Assembly: GCF_900094945.1 (NCBI RefSeq)
Contig: NZ_FMAQ01000002.1
Coordinates: forward strand, 1 to 64,000
DNA from: Gilliamella bombicola
Lineage (GTDB): Bacteria > Pseudomonadota > Gammaproteobacteria > Enterobacterales > Orbaceae
Direction of reading: 5' to 3'
Length of the DNA: 64,000 nt
Of the stretch, positions 37,297 through 48,198 are shown piece by piece. The notes under the pieces were generated by a model. That model worked only from the letters and a program-made list of their open reading frames with translations, did not search any database and was not told the DNA's origin. Made by a program: the position numbers and the translations under genes. Every line of letters begins with the position of its first letter. The stretch's first letter is position 1.

Positions 37297-37731
37297 ATGA
37301 AAAAAATTTTGTTAGTTGGTTTAATTGGGTTTGCTTTATTAGGTTGTGGTAAAAAGAAAGTAACTGAGGAAATGCTTATCGGGAATTGGGAATGTAGCTC
37401 AATCGAACAAAGAGCAAAATGGGAGAAAGGGATGTTTCAGGACTATTCTACATCAATTGACCATGGAAAATCAGTTGTTACCTATTTAAAAGAAAACGAT
37501 GATTTTTTTGTAAAATGGCCGGGTAGTAATGAAATGGTAAAGGAAGATTTTAAGAAATTGAATAGAAGTTATAACAGCACTTTAAATGGTATGAGGTTGT
37601 CTGGTTTCAACAGGTTTGAGTATATATCAGACAATGAGTTTAAGATGATTTCTGAGTTAGCAATAACGCAAGATAAGAAAGAAAACAATGAAAAAAGTAA
37701 AATATCAATGCACTGTACCAGAATACAATAA
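37297..37731 (+). CDS. Small lipoprotein of unknown function
   Basis: 144 residues from ATG 37297, with AAGGAAGG upstream; the longer frame is not needed. Lipobox ALLGCG, then KKKVTEEMLIGNWECSS, a lipocalin-like GNW start common in small secreted proteins with an up-and-down fold, and a closing MHCTR that could form a disulfide with the Cys of WECSS. Family not recognised. Confidence 0.75.
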   Translation: MKKILLVGLIGFALLGCGKKKVTEEMLIGNWECSSIEQRAKWEKGMFQDYSTSIDHGKSVVTYLKENDDFFVKWPGSNEMVKEDFKKLNRSYNSTLNGMRLSGFNRFEYISDNEFKMISELAITQDKKENNEKSKISMHCTRIQ

Positions 37732-37799
37732 CTATAAAACCGGAAAGAAATTATTTTTATTTAGTGCTATTTTATTAAATTCTCTAAGAGAGTTTTTTA

Positions 37800-38048
37800 T
37801 TAAAAATTTATCAGTTCAGGCTTGATTTGTAGTGCTTCGGCAATTTTAATTCCTGTTGCTTTTCTTAACTTTTGGCTTTTTTCATATTGAGAATAAGCTG
37901 ATTGGCTAATACCTATTTTATTCGCAACTTCAACTTCGAATAATTTTAAATACTCACGCCATGCTTGTGTAGGATAATAGTTATTATCAAAAACCATACT
38001 AACAACTTTGTTCGTTATACTTGTTTCAATATCGATTGTTCTATTCAT
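37800..38048 (-). CDS. XRE-family HTH protein, orphan antitoxin-like
   Basis: 82 residues: YYPTQAWREYLKLFEVEVANKIGISQSAYSQYEKS is a HigA-like helix-turn-helix, usually found beside a RelE-type toxin. No toxin-sized gene is adjacent on either side, so it is either solitary or what is left of a module. Confidence 0.75.
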   Translation of the reverse strand: MNRTIDIETSITNKVVSMVFDNNYYPTQAWREYLKLFEVEVANKIGISQSAYSQYEKSQKLRKATGIKIAEALQIKPELINF

Positions 38049-38175
38049 TAATTATTTTTATGGCTAATCTTAATATAATTATTATGTTAGTGAAGTACTA
38101 CCCCAGTTTTACCCTACGAATAAAATCTGATTTTAAAACAATCACTTTAAAGGCTTGCTAGATAAGGCTTTAGAA

Positions 38176-38252
38176 TGGTACGCCCGGGTGGACTCGAACC
38201 ACTGACCCCCACCATGTCAAGGTGATGCTCTAACCAACTGAGCTACGGGCGT
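38176..38252 (-). tRNA. tRNA-Val (anticodon GAC)
   Basis: Reverse complement folds with acceptor ACGCCCG/CGGGCGT, anticodon loop TTGACAT (GAC), T-loop TTCGAGT and an encoded CCA. The anticodon arm CACCTTGACATGGTG equals that of E. coli tRNA-Val(GAC). Confidence 0.95.
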
Positions 38253-38537
38253 ATATTTGAAACACGTAAATATTAACGGGCAAATCGATTTGTATCAAGT
38301 AAAAAAATGAAAAATAGCTGTTTTTTTAGTCTGTTGAACAAAATTGGCTGCATAATGAACGTTATTTCTTTTCGGTTTAAAAAAAAAGTCATAACATGGT
38401 GGTTCAATGCAAGCTGTTTCCAAAAATTTTCTTATTTTTGGAATGAATTGTAAGTTTCTGTAAGTTCATGGTGGTTTGTTTAATTTAATTTCGCTATACT
38501 CGGCGCATTTCGTTAGGCGCTACATATTTAGGTTTGT

Positions 38538-40367
38538 ATGTCGATAAAAGATCAGATAGAAGATGTTCTGCAAAATGTTTTTGGTTACAAGTCATTTAGA
38601 AATCAACAAAGAGAAATTATTGAATCTATTATCGATGGACGTGATACTTTAACCATTATTCCTACTGGCGGCGGTAAATCTTTATGTTATCAAATCCCTG
38701 CGGTTTTATTGCCGGGGACTGCTATTGTTATTTCGCCTTTAATTTCTTTGATGAAGGATCAGGTCGATCAGTTATTAGCTAACGGTATTCCTGCTGCATA
38801 TCTTAATGCTTCTCAATCTGCGATAGAACAACAAGAAGTCATCGCAAAATATTTAAATCATTCAATAAAGTTGTTATATGTTTCACCTGAACGTTTGGGA
38901 GTGTACGCTTTTTCTACTTTAATTAATGAATATCCACCTTCATTAATTGCTATTGATGAAGCGCATTGTATTTCTCAATGGGGGCATGATTTTAGACCTG
39001 ATTATCGTCAATTAGGTCAGTTTTCTACTCGTTTTCCTGAGGTGCCGATTGTTGCTTTGACCGCCACTGCCGATAAGATGACGCAATCTGATATCATAAA
39101 TCAACTTAATTTGGTTGATCCGTTAGTTGTGGTAAGGAGTTTTGATCGGCCGAATATTCGTTATACCGTCGTTGACAAATTTAATCAGATGGAGCAGGTT
39201 GTTTCGTTTGTTGAAACGCAAAAAGGCAACCCCGGTATTATTTATTGCTCAAGCCGTTCTCGAGTTGAAGATATGACCACTAAACTTGCTGCTCTTGGGT
39301 TTTCGGTTATGGCGTATCATGCAGGGTTGTCTAACAATGAACGCCAACAAGCACAAGATGCTTTTTTAAAAGATGATGTGCAAATTATTGTCGCTACCGT
39401 TGCGTTTGGTATGGGGATTAATAAACCCAATGTGCGTTTTGTTTTACATGCGGATTGTCCACGAACGATTGAGGCTTATTATCAAGAAACAGGTCGAGCA
39501 GGGCGTGATGGCGTACCAGCCGAGGCGATGCTGCTATTTAATAGTAAAGATCTGAAGTGGTATCATCAAAAAACTGTTGAGAAAATAGATGGTAAGCATA
39601 AAGATGTGGAGCTGCAAAAGATCAATGCGATGGAGGCTTTTGCGCAAGGTTTGACTTGTCGGCGTATTGTGTTGCTGAGTTATTTTGGCGAAGAGCGAGC
39701 CGAACCTTGTAATAACTGTGATATTTGTTTGTATCCCCCTGAGATGTATGATGGTTTAATTGATGCGCAGAAGGTTTTATCTTGTGTTTATCGTGTTAAA
39801 CAGCGTTATGGAGCACAATATATCGTTGATATTTTAAGAGGCTCTGCGCGGGCTCACATTAAAGAAGTTGGTCATCACAAATTATCGGTTTATGGTATCG
39901 GTAAGCAAAATTCATCGAACTATTGGCTTAGTGTTATTAGGCAGTTGATTTATTTGGGGTATTTAAATCAAGATATATCGAATTATACCACTCTTCAATT
40001 AACAGAAAAGGCGCGGTCAATTCTTAGGGGCGAAACCCCTTTATCTTTAGCTAAACCGCGTTTAGAAATCGTGAAAAAGAACCGCATAAATCGATATGCA
40101 AGATCAATTAATTTAACTGCGGTTTTATCGTACGAAGAACGAATTCTATTTAACAATCTTAGGCGATTACGTAAAGATATTGCTGATGTTGAAGATATTC
40201 CACCTTATATTGTTTTTAGTGATGCGACATTACTTGAAATGGTTCAAACCAAACCAGCAAGTAAAAAGCAATTAATTAACATTACTGGTGTAGGTAAAAT
40301 TAAGTTAGAAAAGTATGGTAGTTTGTTTTTAGATGCAATAGATGAATTTATGGTCAAAAATTTTTAA
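38538..40367 (+). CDS. recQ: ATP-dependent DNA helicase RecQ
   Basis: 609 residues. 3'-5' helicase in recombination repair. Motif [15 protein letters not shown], motif [19 protein letters not shown], motif [12 protein letters not shown], zinc-binding cysteines (CRR...CNNCDIC), winged helix, and a C-terminal HRDC domain ([10 protein letters not shown]...[13 protein letters not shown]). Full length compared with E. coli RecQ. Confidence 0.97.
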   Translation: MSIKDQIEDVLQNVFGYKSFRNQQREIIESIIDGRDTLTIIPTGGGKSLCYQIPAVLLPGTAIVISPLISLMKDQVDQLLANGIPAAYLNASQSAIEQQEVIAKYLNHSIKLLYVSPERLGVYAFSTLINEYPPSLIAIDEAHCISQWGHDFRPDYRQLGQFSTRFPEVPIVALTATADKMTQSDIINQLNLVDPLVVVRSFDRPNIRYTVVDKFNQMEQVVSFVETQKGNPGIIYCSSRSRVEDMTTKLAALGFSVMAYHAGLSNNERQQAQDAFLKDDVQIIVATVAFGMGINKPNVRFVLHADCPRTIEAYYQETGRAGRDGVPAEAMLLFNSKDLKWYHQKTVEKIDGKHKDVELQKINAMEAFAQGLTCRRIVLLSYFGEERAEPCNNCDICLYPPEMYDGLIDAQKVLSCVYRVKQRYGAQYIVDILRGSARAHIKEVGHHKLSVYGIGKQNSSNYWLSVIRQLIYLGYLNQDISNYTTLQLTEKARSILRGETPLSLAKPRLEIVKKNRINRYARSINLTAVLSYEERILFNNLRRLRKDIADVEDIPPYIVFSDATLLEMVQTKPASKKQLINITGVGKIKLEKYGSLFLDAIDEFMVKNF

Positions 40368-40515
40368 CATTTTGTACAAATAACATATGATAACCATTTC
40401 TAGAAAATTTTGATTATTGTGAAATTTATAATTAACCAATAAAAATAGAGATTTTTATGTCAATAATAAGCAATATGCCACAAATAATTTTATTTGCTAC
40501 CATTATTAATTATAA

Positions 40516-40543
40516 TTGAATATCAAGTCGATTAAGCTATAAT
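40516..40543 (+). promoter_or_regulatory. Promoter of the panG-panB-panC operon
   Basis: TTGAAT-N16-TATAAT, ending 30 bp before the first gene. Confidence 0.55.
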
Positions 40544-40573
40544 GCGACAATTATTTAATAATTTACAGTTACA

Positions 40574-41416
40574 ATGATTATCGGTTTTATTGGTGCGGGT
40601 AAAGTAGGTTGCACCTTAGCTAAGTATTTTTCTTTATGTGGAATGTCGATTGCTGGGTTTTATAGCCGATCTTATGAACATGCAAAAGAGGCAAGTGATT
40701 TTACTCATAGTCAAGCTTATGCATCGTTAGCTGATTTAGTTAATGATTGTGATTGTTTATTGGTTACTGTATCAGATAGCCAAATAGCCACTGTTTGGCA
40801 AGAACTTTGCCAATTACCTATTGCCAATAAATGGATCGGTCATTGCAGTGGGCTGTTGACGTCACATATATTTAGCCAACATAAAATTGTTCATCCATTT
40901 GCGTTTTCATTGCATCCTTTATATGCCATTTATGATAGATTTGAATGCTATACCGCTATGTCAGGTGTTTCTTTTACGCTTGAGGCAAATGAAAGTATTA
41001 TCCCTCAATTAAAAAACTTTTTTGTTTCACTAAAAAATCCTTTAGCCATTTTACCTGCGAATAAAAAGCCTCTTTATCATGCGGCTTGTGTTATGTTGAG
41101 TAATCAAGTTATTGCATTGGTACAAATTGGTGTTGATTTACTTGACCAATGTGGGTTAGATACTGAGTTTAGTGAACAAGCTTGGCATCCGTTATTTTTA
41201 GGAAATGCTAAAAATATATGTAAAGTTGGGGTGATTAATGCTTTAACTGGACCTATAGAACGTGGCGATATTGAAGTTATCAAACAACATATAATGGCTA
41301 TGCCCTCCGAATTAAAACCTATTTATCAGCAATTATCTGCTATTTTACTTAATATTAGTCGAACAAAGCATCCAAACAAGGACTATCGACAATTAGAACT
41401 GGAGCTGTTACCTTGA
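40574..41416 (+). CDS. panG: PanG-like ketopantoate reductase (Rossmann/DUF2520)
   Basis: 280 residues. Rossmann start MIIGFIGAGKVGCTLAKYF, then NDCDCLLVTVSDSQI and HCSGLLTS, and a DUF2520 C-terminal half (HPLYAIYDRF; AACVMLSNQVIALVQIG; LTGPIERGD). Not of the PanE family. PanG of Francisella, an alternative ketopantoate reductase in a panGBCD operon, has this architecture, and here the gene overlaps panB by four bases, strongly suggesting the same step: NADPH reduction of ketopantoate to pantoate. Confidence 0.75.
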   Translation: MIIGFIGAGKVGCTLAKYFSLCGMSIAGFYSRSYEHAKEASDFTHSQAYASLADLVNDCDCLLVTVSDSQIATVWQELCQLPIANKWIGHCSGLLTSHIFSQHKIVHPFAFSLHPLYAIYDRFECYTAMSGVSFTLEANESIIPQLKNFFVSLKNPLAILPANKKPLYHAACVMLSNQVIALVQIGVDLLDQCGLDTEFSEQAWHPLFLGNAKNICKVGVINALTGPIERGDIEVIKQHIMAMPSELKPIYQQLSAILLNISRTKHPNKDYRQLELELLP

Positions 41417-42255
41417 AAAATACGATTGCCACTTTAAAAGAACGTAAACAAAACCGACAAAAAATTACCATGCTAACTGCTTATGATTACACTACAGCCA
41501 AATTAATGGATGAAAGTGGTGTAGATTGTTTATTAGTGGGGGATTCTTTAGGTATGGTGATGCTAGGTTACGATAGCACCGTATCGGTTACTATGGAAGA
41601 TATGATCCATCACTCCAAAGCAGTTGCAAGAGCCGCTAAGTCGGCATTTGTTGTCACTGATTTACCTTTTATGTCTTATCAAACATCTGTGTATGATGCA
41701 GTTTTCAATGCCGGTCGTCTAATTAAAGAAGGTCAGGCTCAAGCGGTTAAACTTGAAGGAGGGCAAGCATTTAGTGAACATATTAAAATGATTACACAAG
41801 CCTCCATTCCGGTTGTTGCGCATATTGGACTCATGCCCCAATCTGTTCTTGCATTAGGGGGATACAAAGTGCAAGGTAAAGATTATCAAGATGCTAAAAA
41901 TATTGTTCTTGATGCATTAGCGGTTGAACAAGCGGGGGCGATTGCGATTGTACTTGAATGTGTACCTGCTGATTTAGCAAAATTGATCTCACAACTAGTA
42001 AGTATTCCAACTATTGGTATTGGCGCAGGTGTAAATTGTGATGGGCAAGTGCTAGTTTATCAAGACATGCTGTCTATGTATGATGGTGTTGCATCAAAAT
42101 TTGTCAAATCTTTTGCCCCAATTGGTCATTATATGAAACAAGCGTTTACTGATTATTGCCAAGAGGTAAAACAGCAACAATTTCCAACTTCGATCCATGA
42201 ATTTGCGATTGATAGTGAGGTAATGAGCAAACTTAAATCTGAGTTTCAATCATAA
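41413..42255 (+). CDS. panB: 3-methyl-2-oxobutanoate hydroxymethyltransferase
   Basis: 280 residues from a TTG overlapping the panG stop (TTGA). First step of pantothenate synthesis: adds a hydroxymethyl from methylene-tetrahydrofolate to make ketopantoate. Motifs LTAYDYTTAKLMDESGVDCLLVGDSLGMVMLGYDST and VKLEGG, IGIGAG are those of PanB. Slightly longer at the C-terminus than E. coli PanB. Confidence 0.96.
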   Translation: MKNTIATLKERKQNRQKITMLTAYDYTTAKLMDESGVDCLLVGDSLGMVMLGYDSTVSVTMEDMIHHSKAVARAAKSAFVVTDLPFMSYQTSVYDAVFNAGRLIKEGQAQAVKLEGGQAFSEHIKMITQASIPVVAHIGLMPQSVLALGGYKVQGKDYQDAKNIVLDALAVEQAGAIAIVLECVPADLAKLISQLVSIPTIGIGAGVNCDGQVLVYQDMLSMYDGVASKFVKSFAPIGHYMKQAFTDYCQEVKQQQFPTSIHEFAIDSEVMSKLKSEFQS

Positions 42256-42266
42256 GGGATAACTAA

Positions 42267-43115
42267 ATGAATGTTGTAACGACAATTGGACAAGTACGAG
42301 AGCAAGTTAAAGCTTGGCGGCAGGCTGGTTATAGTATAGGGCTTGTTCCAACCATGGGCTATCTGCATGAAGGTCATCAGAGTTTAATGGCTGCGGCTAA
42401 AAAAGATAATCAAAAAGTTATTGTGACGATCTTTGTTAATCCTATACAATTCGGTCCTTCAGAAGATCTTGCTAGTTATCCACGTGATTTAGAACGGGAT
42501 AAAATCGCTTGTGAGAAGATGGGGGTAGATTTGATTTTTTGTCCAACTGCCAGTGAAATGTATGATGCTAATTTTAACAGCTATGTTGATGTTAATGGTT
42601 TAACAGATGCTTTATGTGGAAAAAGGCGTCCAGGGCATTTCAAAGGTGTTTGCACGGTTGTTACAAAATTATTCAATATCACACAACCTGATCGTGCCTA
42701 TTTTGGACAGAAAGATGCACAGCAGCTAGCGGTAATTAAACGTATGGTCAGTGATCTGAATTTCGACATTGAAATTATTGGTTGCCCTATTGTGCGTGAA
42801 GCAGATGGACTAGCTAAAAGTTCACGTAATAGTTATTTGTCGGAATGTGAACGATCCGCCGCCGTGTGCCTTTATCAAGCAATTGAATGCGCTAATGCAA
42901 TGATAAAACAGGGAGAAAAGTCGGTAACTGTTATAACAAAAGCTATGCATAATCTTATTGTCAATCAACCTTTAGCCAAGATTGACTATATTGAATTTGT
43001 CGATCTAGCATCATTAACATCGGTTGATAGGCTTGAGCAAGATAGTTTATGTGCACTAGCGGTTTATATTGGTAAAACACGATTAATTGATAATTTTATT
43101 TATCAACACCACTAA
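42267..43115 (+). CDS. panC: Pantothenate synthetase
   Basis: 282 residues. Joins pantoate and beta-alanine with ATP. Nucleotidyl-transferase motif VPTMGYLHEGHQSLM (HxGH), VTIFVNPIQFGPSED, YFGQKDAQQ and SSRNSYLS. It is 11 bases after panB. panD (beta-alanine source) is not in the window; a terminator closes the operon. Confidence 0.97.
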   Translation: MNVVTTIGQVREQVKAWRQAGYSIGLVPTMGYLHEGHQSLMAAAKKDNQKVIVTIFVNPIQFGPSEDLASYPRDLERDKIACEKMGVDLIFCPTASEMYDANFNSYVDVNGLTDALCGKRRPGHFKGVCTVVTKLFNITQPDRAYFGQKDAQQLAVIKRMVSDLNFDIEIIGCPIVREADGLAKSSRNSYLSECERSAAVCLYQAIECANAMIKQGEKSVTVITKAMHNLIVNQPLAKIDYIEFVDLASLTSVDRLEQDSLCALAVYIGKTRLIDNFIYQHH

Positions 43116-43145
43116 TTACAAATTATATTTACAATGATAGATATC

Positions 43146-43177
43146 AAAAAACCGCTTAATATAAGGCGGTTTTTTTG
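43146..43177 (+). terminator. Terminator after panC
   Basis: AAAAAACCGC / GCGGTTTTTT stem with an AT-rich inner loop. Confidence 0.83.
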
Positions 43178-43314
43178 TGCTATTCATCGTATTATAAAAA
43201 TTTTTACAATTCGATTAAATCAATGAGTTTATTGTTCTGCTAATTTATTGTTTGGCTATTTTACTGTAGAATAGCAACCATTTTATGCCTTAAATCAGGA
43301 TTGATGCATTAATT

Positions 43315-46173
43315 ATGAAAAACACGACTTATAACCCACAAGAAATTGAACAACCTATTTATAAGCATTGGGAACAAAGCGGTTACTTTAAACCCAGTGG
43401 TGATAAATCACAACCAAGTTATTGTATTGCCATTCCACCACCTAATGTGACAGGTAGTTTACATATGGGCCATGCTTTTCAGCAAACCATTATGGATGCT
43501 TTGATTCGTTATCATCGCATGCAAGGTAATAATACCCTTTGGCAATCAGGAACCGATCACGCTGGTATTGCAACGCAAATGGTGGTTGAACGTAAAATTG
43601 CGGCAGAAGAAAATAAAACATGCCATGATTACGGGCGTGATGCTTTTATTGACAAAATTTGGCAATGGAAAGCCGAATCAGGCGGTAGCATTACTAAGCA
43701 AATGCGTCGCTTAGGGGATTCAGTTGATTGGGATCGTGAACGATTTACTATGGATGAAGGTCTATCAAATGCGGTGAAAGAAGTATTTGTTCGATTATAT
43801 CAAGAAAATCTTATCTATCGTGGTAAACGTTTAGTCAATTGGGATCCTAAATTACGTACAGCGATCTCGGATCTTGAAGTTGAAAACCGCGAAGTTAAAG
43901 GTTCAATGTGGCACTTACGTTATCCGTTAGCTGATGGTGCTAAAACAGCCGACGGCAAAGATTACTTAGTGGTGGCAACCACTCGTCCTGAAACCTTATT
44001 TGGGGATACAGGGGTTGCGGTGAATCCTGAAGATCCTCGCTATAAAGATCTGATTGGTAAATTTGTGATATTGCCATTTGTTAACCGCCGTATTCCTATT
44101 GTGGGTGATGAACATGCTGATATGAGCAAAGGAACAGGGTGCGTAAAAATTACTCCTGCACACGATTTTAATGACTACGAAGTTGGGCGACGTCATCAAT
44201 TACCGATGATCAACATTTTAACGTTTGATGGCGATATTCGTCAGCAAGCTGAAGTATTTGATACTAATGGTGAACTAAGTGCGGCTTACGAACCAACCAT
44301 TCCGGCTCAATTCCAGAACCTAGAACGTTTTGCAGCGCGTAAAGCTGTTGTTGCAGAATGTGAGTCATTGGGTATTTTAGAAAAAATCGAACCGCATGAT
44401 TTGACCGTTCCATATGGTGATCGTGGTGGTGTTGTGATTGAACCTATGTTAACCGATCAATGGTATGTGCGTGCAAAAGTGCTTGCCGAGCCTGCTATTG
44501 ATGCAGTAAAAAATGGTGATATCCAATTTGTACCAAAACAGTATGAAAATATGTATTTTTCTTGGATGAATGATATTCAAGATTGGTGCATTTCACGTCA
44601 ATTATGGTGGGGACATCGTATTCCAGCTTGGTACGATAAACAAGGTAATGTTTATGTTGGTCGTGATGAAGCTGAAGTGCGACGTGAAAATAACCTTGCC
44701 AATGATATTGAACTGAAACAAGATGACGATGTGCTTGATACTTGGTTCTCATCTGCACTTTGGACATTTTCAACGTTAGGTTGGCCGAATAATACTGATG
44801 ATTTAGCCACATTCCATCCAACTAATGTGCTGGTAACTGGTTTTGATATTATTTTCTTCTGGGTAGCTAGAATGATCATGATGACCATGCACTTTATTAA
44901 AGATGAACATGGTAAACCACAAGTTCCTTTTAAAACGGTGTATGTCACAGGTTTAATTCGTGATGAAGAAGGACAGAAAATGTCTAAATCTAAAGGAAAC
45001 GTTATTGATCCTTTAGATATGATTGACGGTATATCATTGTCAGCTTTATTAGAAAAACGTACTGGCAATATGATGCAGCCTCAATTAGCCGAAAAAATTG
45101 CTAAACGTACTCAAAAACAGTTCCCTAATGGTATTGAAGCGCACGGGACTGATGCACTACGCTTTACTTTAGCAGCATTAGCCTCAACAGGGCGTGATAT
45201 TAATTGGGATTTAAAACGTTTAGAAGGTTATCGTAATTTCTGTAATAAACTTTGGAATGCTAGCCGTTATGTGTTGATGAATACAGAAGGGCATGATTGT
45301 GGCTTTAAAGGTGGGGATTTAGATTATTCTTTAGCAGATAAATGGATTTTAGCCGAATTTAATCAAACTATTAAAGCTTATCGAGAAGCATTTGATACTT
45401 ATCGTTTTGATTTAGCAGCTAATATTTTATATGAGTTTACATGGAATCAATTCTGTGATTGGTATTTAGAGCTAACCAAATCAATTTTAGCCAATGGCGA
45501 ACTATCACAGCAACGCGCAGCTCGCCATACGTTAATTACGGTATTAGAAGCTCTATTACGCCTTGCACATCCAATTATTCCATTTATAACCGAAGCAATT
45601 TGGCAAAATGTAAAAGGCTTAATGAATATAAGCGCTGACACCATTATGTTACAGCCAATGCCTGCTTTTGATGAACAGCATTCAAATGATCAAGCAGTAG
45701 CCGATATTAATTGGATAAAAGATGTCGTGATTGCCGTACGAAACATTCGTGCTGAAATGAATATTGCGCCAAGCAAACCATTGCAGTTATTAATTCGAAA
45801 AGGCTCACCAACAGTGCATCGAATCATTGCTGATAACATCAATTTTATCGAATCATTAGCAAGATTATCTGAAATTGTTTTGCTTGATGATGGTGAAACA
45901 GGACCATTGTCGGTTACCAAACTGGTTGATGGCGCCGAGTTGCTAATCCCAATGGCAGGATTAATCAATAAAGAAAACGAACTTGCGCGTTTAGAAAAAG
46001 AAATTGAACGCATCAATGGCGAAATTTCTCGTATTGAAAATAAACTGTCTAATGCCAGCTTTGTCGATAAAGCACCAGCAGCAGTAGTTGCTAAAGAAAA
46101 AGAAAAACAACAAGGTTATATTGATGATAAAGCCAAACTGCAAGAGCAGTATGTCGCTATAAAAAATCTTTAA
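43315..46173 (+). CDS. valS: Valine-tRNA ligase
   Basis: 952 residues, full length. HIGH motif in [15 protein letters not shown], editing domain with [15 protein letters not shown], tRNA-binding region, [12 protein letters not shown] for ATP, and a C-terminal coiled coil ([29 protein letters not shown]) that binds tRNA. Monocistronic, closed by a terminator shared with ompW. Confidence 0.98.
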   Translation: MKNTTYNPQEIEQPIYKHWEQSGYFKPSGDKSQPSYCIAIPPPNVTGSLHMGHAFQQTIMDALIRYHRMQGNNTLWQSGTDHAGIATQMVVERKIAAEENKTCHDYGRDAFIDKIWQWKAESGGSITKQMRRLGDSVDWDRERFTMDEGLSNAVKEVFVRLYQENLIYRGKRLVNWDPKLRTAISDLEVENREVKGSMWHLRYPLADGAKTADGKDYLVVATTRPETLFGDTGVAVNPEDPRYKDLIGKFVILPFVNRRIPIVGDEHADMSKGTGCVKITPAHDFNDYEVGRRHQLPMINILTFDGDIRQQAEVFDTNGELSAAYEPTIPAQFQNLERFAARKAVVAECESLGILEKIEPHDLTVPYGDRGGVVIEPMLTDQWYVRAKVLAEPAIDAVKNGDIQFVPKQYENMYFSWMNDIQDWCISRQLWWGHRIPAWYDKQGNVYVGRDEAEVRRENNLANDIELKQDDDVLDTWFSSALWTFSTLGWPNNTDDLATFHPTNVLVTGFDIIFFWVARMIMMTMHFIKDEHGKPQVPFKTVYVTGLIRDEEGQKMSKSKGNVIDPLDMIDGISLSALLEKRTGNMMQPQLAEKIAKRTQKQFPNGIEAHGTDALRFTLAALASTGRDINWDLKRLEGYRNFCNKLWNASRYVLMNTEGHDCGFKGGDLDYSLADKWILAEFNQTIKAYREAFDTYRFDLAANILYEFTWNQFCDWYLELTKSILANGELSQQRAARHTLITVLEALLRLAHPIIPFITEAIWQNVKGLMNISADTIMLQPMPAFDEQHSNDQAVADINWIKDVVIAVRNIRAEMNIAPSKPLQLLIRKGSPTVHRIIADNINFIESLARLSEIVLLDDGETGPLSVTKLVDGAELLIPMAGLINKENELARLEKEIERINGEISRIENKLSNASFVDKAPAAVVAKEKEKQQGYIDDKAKLQEQYVAIKNL

Positions 46174-46183
46174 TCTTTGTAAT

Positions 46184-46213
46184 AAAAAACCTCTCGTTTG
46201 AGAGGTTTTTTTA
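46184..46213. terminator. Bidirectional terminator between valS and ompW
   Basis: AAAAAACCTCTC / GAGAGGTTTTTT around GTTT. Confidence 0.88.
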
Positions 46214-46224
46214 TGTTTGCTCAT

Positions 46225-46896
46225 TTAAAATTTATAACCTACACCAATCATTGCAACCCATGGGTCAAGCTTATAATTAGCGGTAACTTTAGTATTGCCT
46301 AAATGGGTAGTCGCTTTAGTTTCAATATCGATATAACGTATTTGAGCATTCAAAAGCCAATTATCATTTAAAGTATAATCAGCACCGACTTGTGCAGCCC
46401 AGCCCCAAGAACTATCGAGATCTAAACCATGAAATCCCGCTTTTTTGGCTTCGCCACTAAGTTTTTCGTCAAAAAAGAAGGTATAGTTGATACCCATTCC
46501 AACATAGGGTTGTAACTCATATTGTGAATCAAGTGGATACCAAACAGCACTTAATGTTGGTGGTAGATGTTTAATTTTACCTAAATGAGCACCAGCAAGC
46601 CCTGTTGAATTGCCTCCACCTAGTTTAACCTGGTGGCTAAAAGGTGTTGCAGCTAAGAGTTCGACACCAATATTATCCGTCACCATATATTGGAAATTTA
46701 ACCCAAGTTGAGTATCGTTATCGGCTTTTGCTTTTAGATCACTTTTGGCTCCGCCAACTTTAACATGATCACTTTTATCTTGAGGGTGAACATAAACTGG
46801 CCCACCACGAACAATAATTTCATTTGCAGTATGTGCATAAGCTACCGCGCTGGATAATCCCATTGTGATAAGCATAGCAACTGATGATATTTTCAT
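46225..46896 (-). CDS. ompW: OmpW family outer-membrane protein
   Basis: 223 residues. Signal peptide ending AVAYAHTA, then an eight-stranded barrel: NIGVELLAATPFSHQVKLGG, HLPPTLSAVWYPL, PYVGMGINYTFFFDE, ending in the outer-membrane signature IGVGYKF. OmpW forms a small hydrophobic channel. Full length. Confidence 0.93.
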   Translation of the reverse strand: MKISSVAMLITMGLSSAVAYAHTANEIIVRGGPVYVHPQDKSDHVKVGGAKSDLKAKADNDTQLGLNFQYMVTDNIGVELLAATPFSHQVKLGGGNSTGLAGAHLGKIKHLPPTLSAVWYPLDSQYELQPYVGMGINYTFFFDEKLSGEAKKAGFHGLDLDSSWGWAAQVGADYTLNDNWLLNAQIRYIDIETKATTHLGNTKVTANYKLDPWVAMIGVGYKF

Positions 46897-47090
46897 TTCT
46901 TTTCTCCCAATTTATTTATAATTCATTATATAATATTTAATTATGTTGAAAAAACGCACTATAGTAAAACATAGACTTATTTAATAATCTAGCAATATTG
47001 AAGTTTATCTCAAAATTTTACTAAATAAAATGAGATTGGTGATTTGCATTATTGCTTAAACCTATATACAATGTAGACTAATATTTCAGT

Positions 47091-47166
47091 GGGTTGTTAG
47101 CTCAGTCGGTAGAGCAGTTGACTCTTAATCAATTGGTCGCGGGTTCGATCCCCTCACAACCCACCA
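47091..47166 (+). tRNA. tRNA-Lys (anticodon CTT)
   Basis: Acceptor GGGTTGT/ACAACCC, D-arm AGCTCAGTCGGTAGAGC, anticodon loop CTCTTAA (CTT), CCA encoded. The T-stem GCGGG/CCCTC has one mismatch (C opposite T), unusual for a working tRNA. Confidence 0.9.
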
Positions 47167-47240
47167 TTCCTTAATTTTAACGTTTATCCAATCGCTAATC
47201 AAAATAAAAACTTCACAAAATATCGATTAAAAAAACTTAT

Positions 47241-47262
47241 AAAAAAAGAGGGCTAACCCTCT
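47241..47262 (-). terminator. Terminator of the small-lipoprotein cluster
   Basis: AGAGGG-TTAG-CCCTCT on the minus strand followed by seven Ts. Confidence 0.85.
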
Positions 47263-47279
47263 AATTCTGTATAAAAGAC

Positions 47280-47888
47280 TTATAAACCTGTTATTTTTAA
47301 TCTTGAATGCGGGGAAAGGCAATCATCATATACTTGTTTGTCATCAGAAATTTTACATGTTTGTTTTAATCCTTCTATCAAAGTGCTCTTAACATTACCT
47401 GTTATTTCATCGACACTTTTGTTATATACTGTGTTATCCTTGAAGTTTAATAAGAAATTTATATCGTTCATGTCAAGAATACTTTGGTTATCTGATGATT
47501 TTTCACCTACTATTTTTATTTTCACTTTTTTATCTGGTGGTGTGTCCATATTTGTTAATACATCTTTATATGAATACGCGCAAGTAAAAGTAATAGAATC
47601 ATTAGATAGGGCTACTTCATTCATTTTTTCTTTACTGATTGAGCAATCTTTAATCATTGGCGAGCTTAAAAATTGATCGATTTTTGAAGAGGTACTTTCC
47701 CCAATAAATTGGTAATAACTATAATTATAATTCTTGTTATTTTTGATATCATAAAATACGACTAGCTGTTTTTTGTCCTTTACAGCATCTTTAGCAAAAT
47801 CTTCAAACTTCTCGGTATTTGAATCTCCACAGCCCATTAAAACTAAACTTAATAATGTAATACTACTTAATCCAATAATTTTATTCAT
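47280..47888 (-). CDS. Lipoprotein of unknown function, ~200 residues
   Basis: 202 residues with lipobox VLMGCG. Contains KDAVKDKKQLVVFYDI and a C-terminal half with paired cysteines (SPMIKDCSISKEKM, ITFTCAYSYKD, KQTCKISDDKQVYDDCLSPH). No family recognised. Last of four minus-strand genes of similar style, closed by a terminator. Confidence 0.75.
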   Translation of the reverse strand: MNKIIGLSSITLLSLVLMGCGDSNTEKFEDFAKDAVKDKKQLVVFYDIKNNKNYNYSYYQFIGESTSSKIDQFLSSPMIKDCSISKEKMNEVALSNDSITFTCAYSYKDVLTNMDTPPDKKVKIKIVGEKSSDNQSILDMNDINFLLNFKDNTVYNKSVDEITGNVKSTLIEGLKQTCKISDDKQVYDDCLSPHSRLKITGL

Positions 47889-47903
47889 TGTTTTATTCCC
47901 GTT

Positions 47904-48197
47904 CTACTTAGCATTAATTAATTTGTAGGTAATACCGTTTTTACAAACTTTTGTTGTGTATTTACCGTCAATATTTAAATTCATAGCAAGTGTGGCAATA
48001 TCGAGATTACAATTTTTACTAATCTCATTCATAATGCCCATATAACCCAAACCATTTAAATTAGGGGCTTTTGAATCAAAACCGCTGGCTGTTGCTTTAC
48101 CTGTTTTTAAATCATAAGTAATTGTGTTTTTATCACCACAACCAACCAAAACTATACTTAAAACACTAATACACATAACACTAATTATTTTTTTCAT
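47904..48197 (-). CDS. Small lipoprotein of unknown function
   Basis: 97 residues, lipobox IVLVGCG. The short mature part includes NGLGYMGIMNEISKNCNLDIATLAM and a second Cys in TTKVCKNG. One base separates it from the next gene upstream, 15 bp from the one downstream, so it is part of an operon of lipoproteins. Family not recognised. Confidence 0.72.
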   Translation of the reverse strand: MKKIISVMCISVLSIVLVGCGDKNTITYDLKTGKATASGFDSKAPNLNGLGYMGIMNEISKNCNLDIATLAMNLNIDGKYTTKVCKNGITYKLINAK

Positions 48198-48198
48198 T

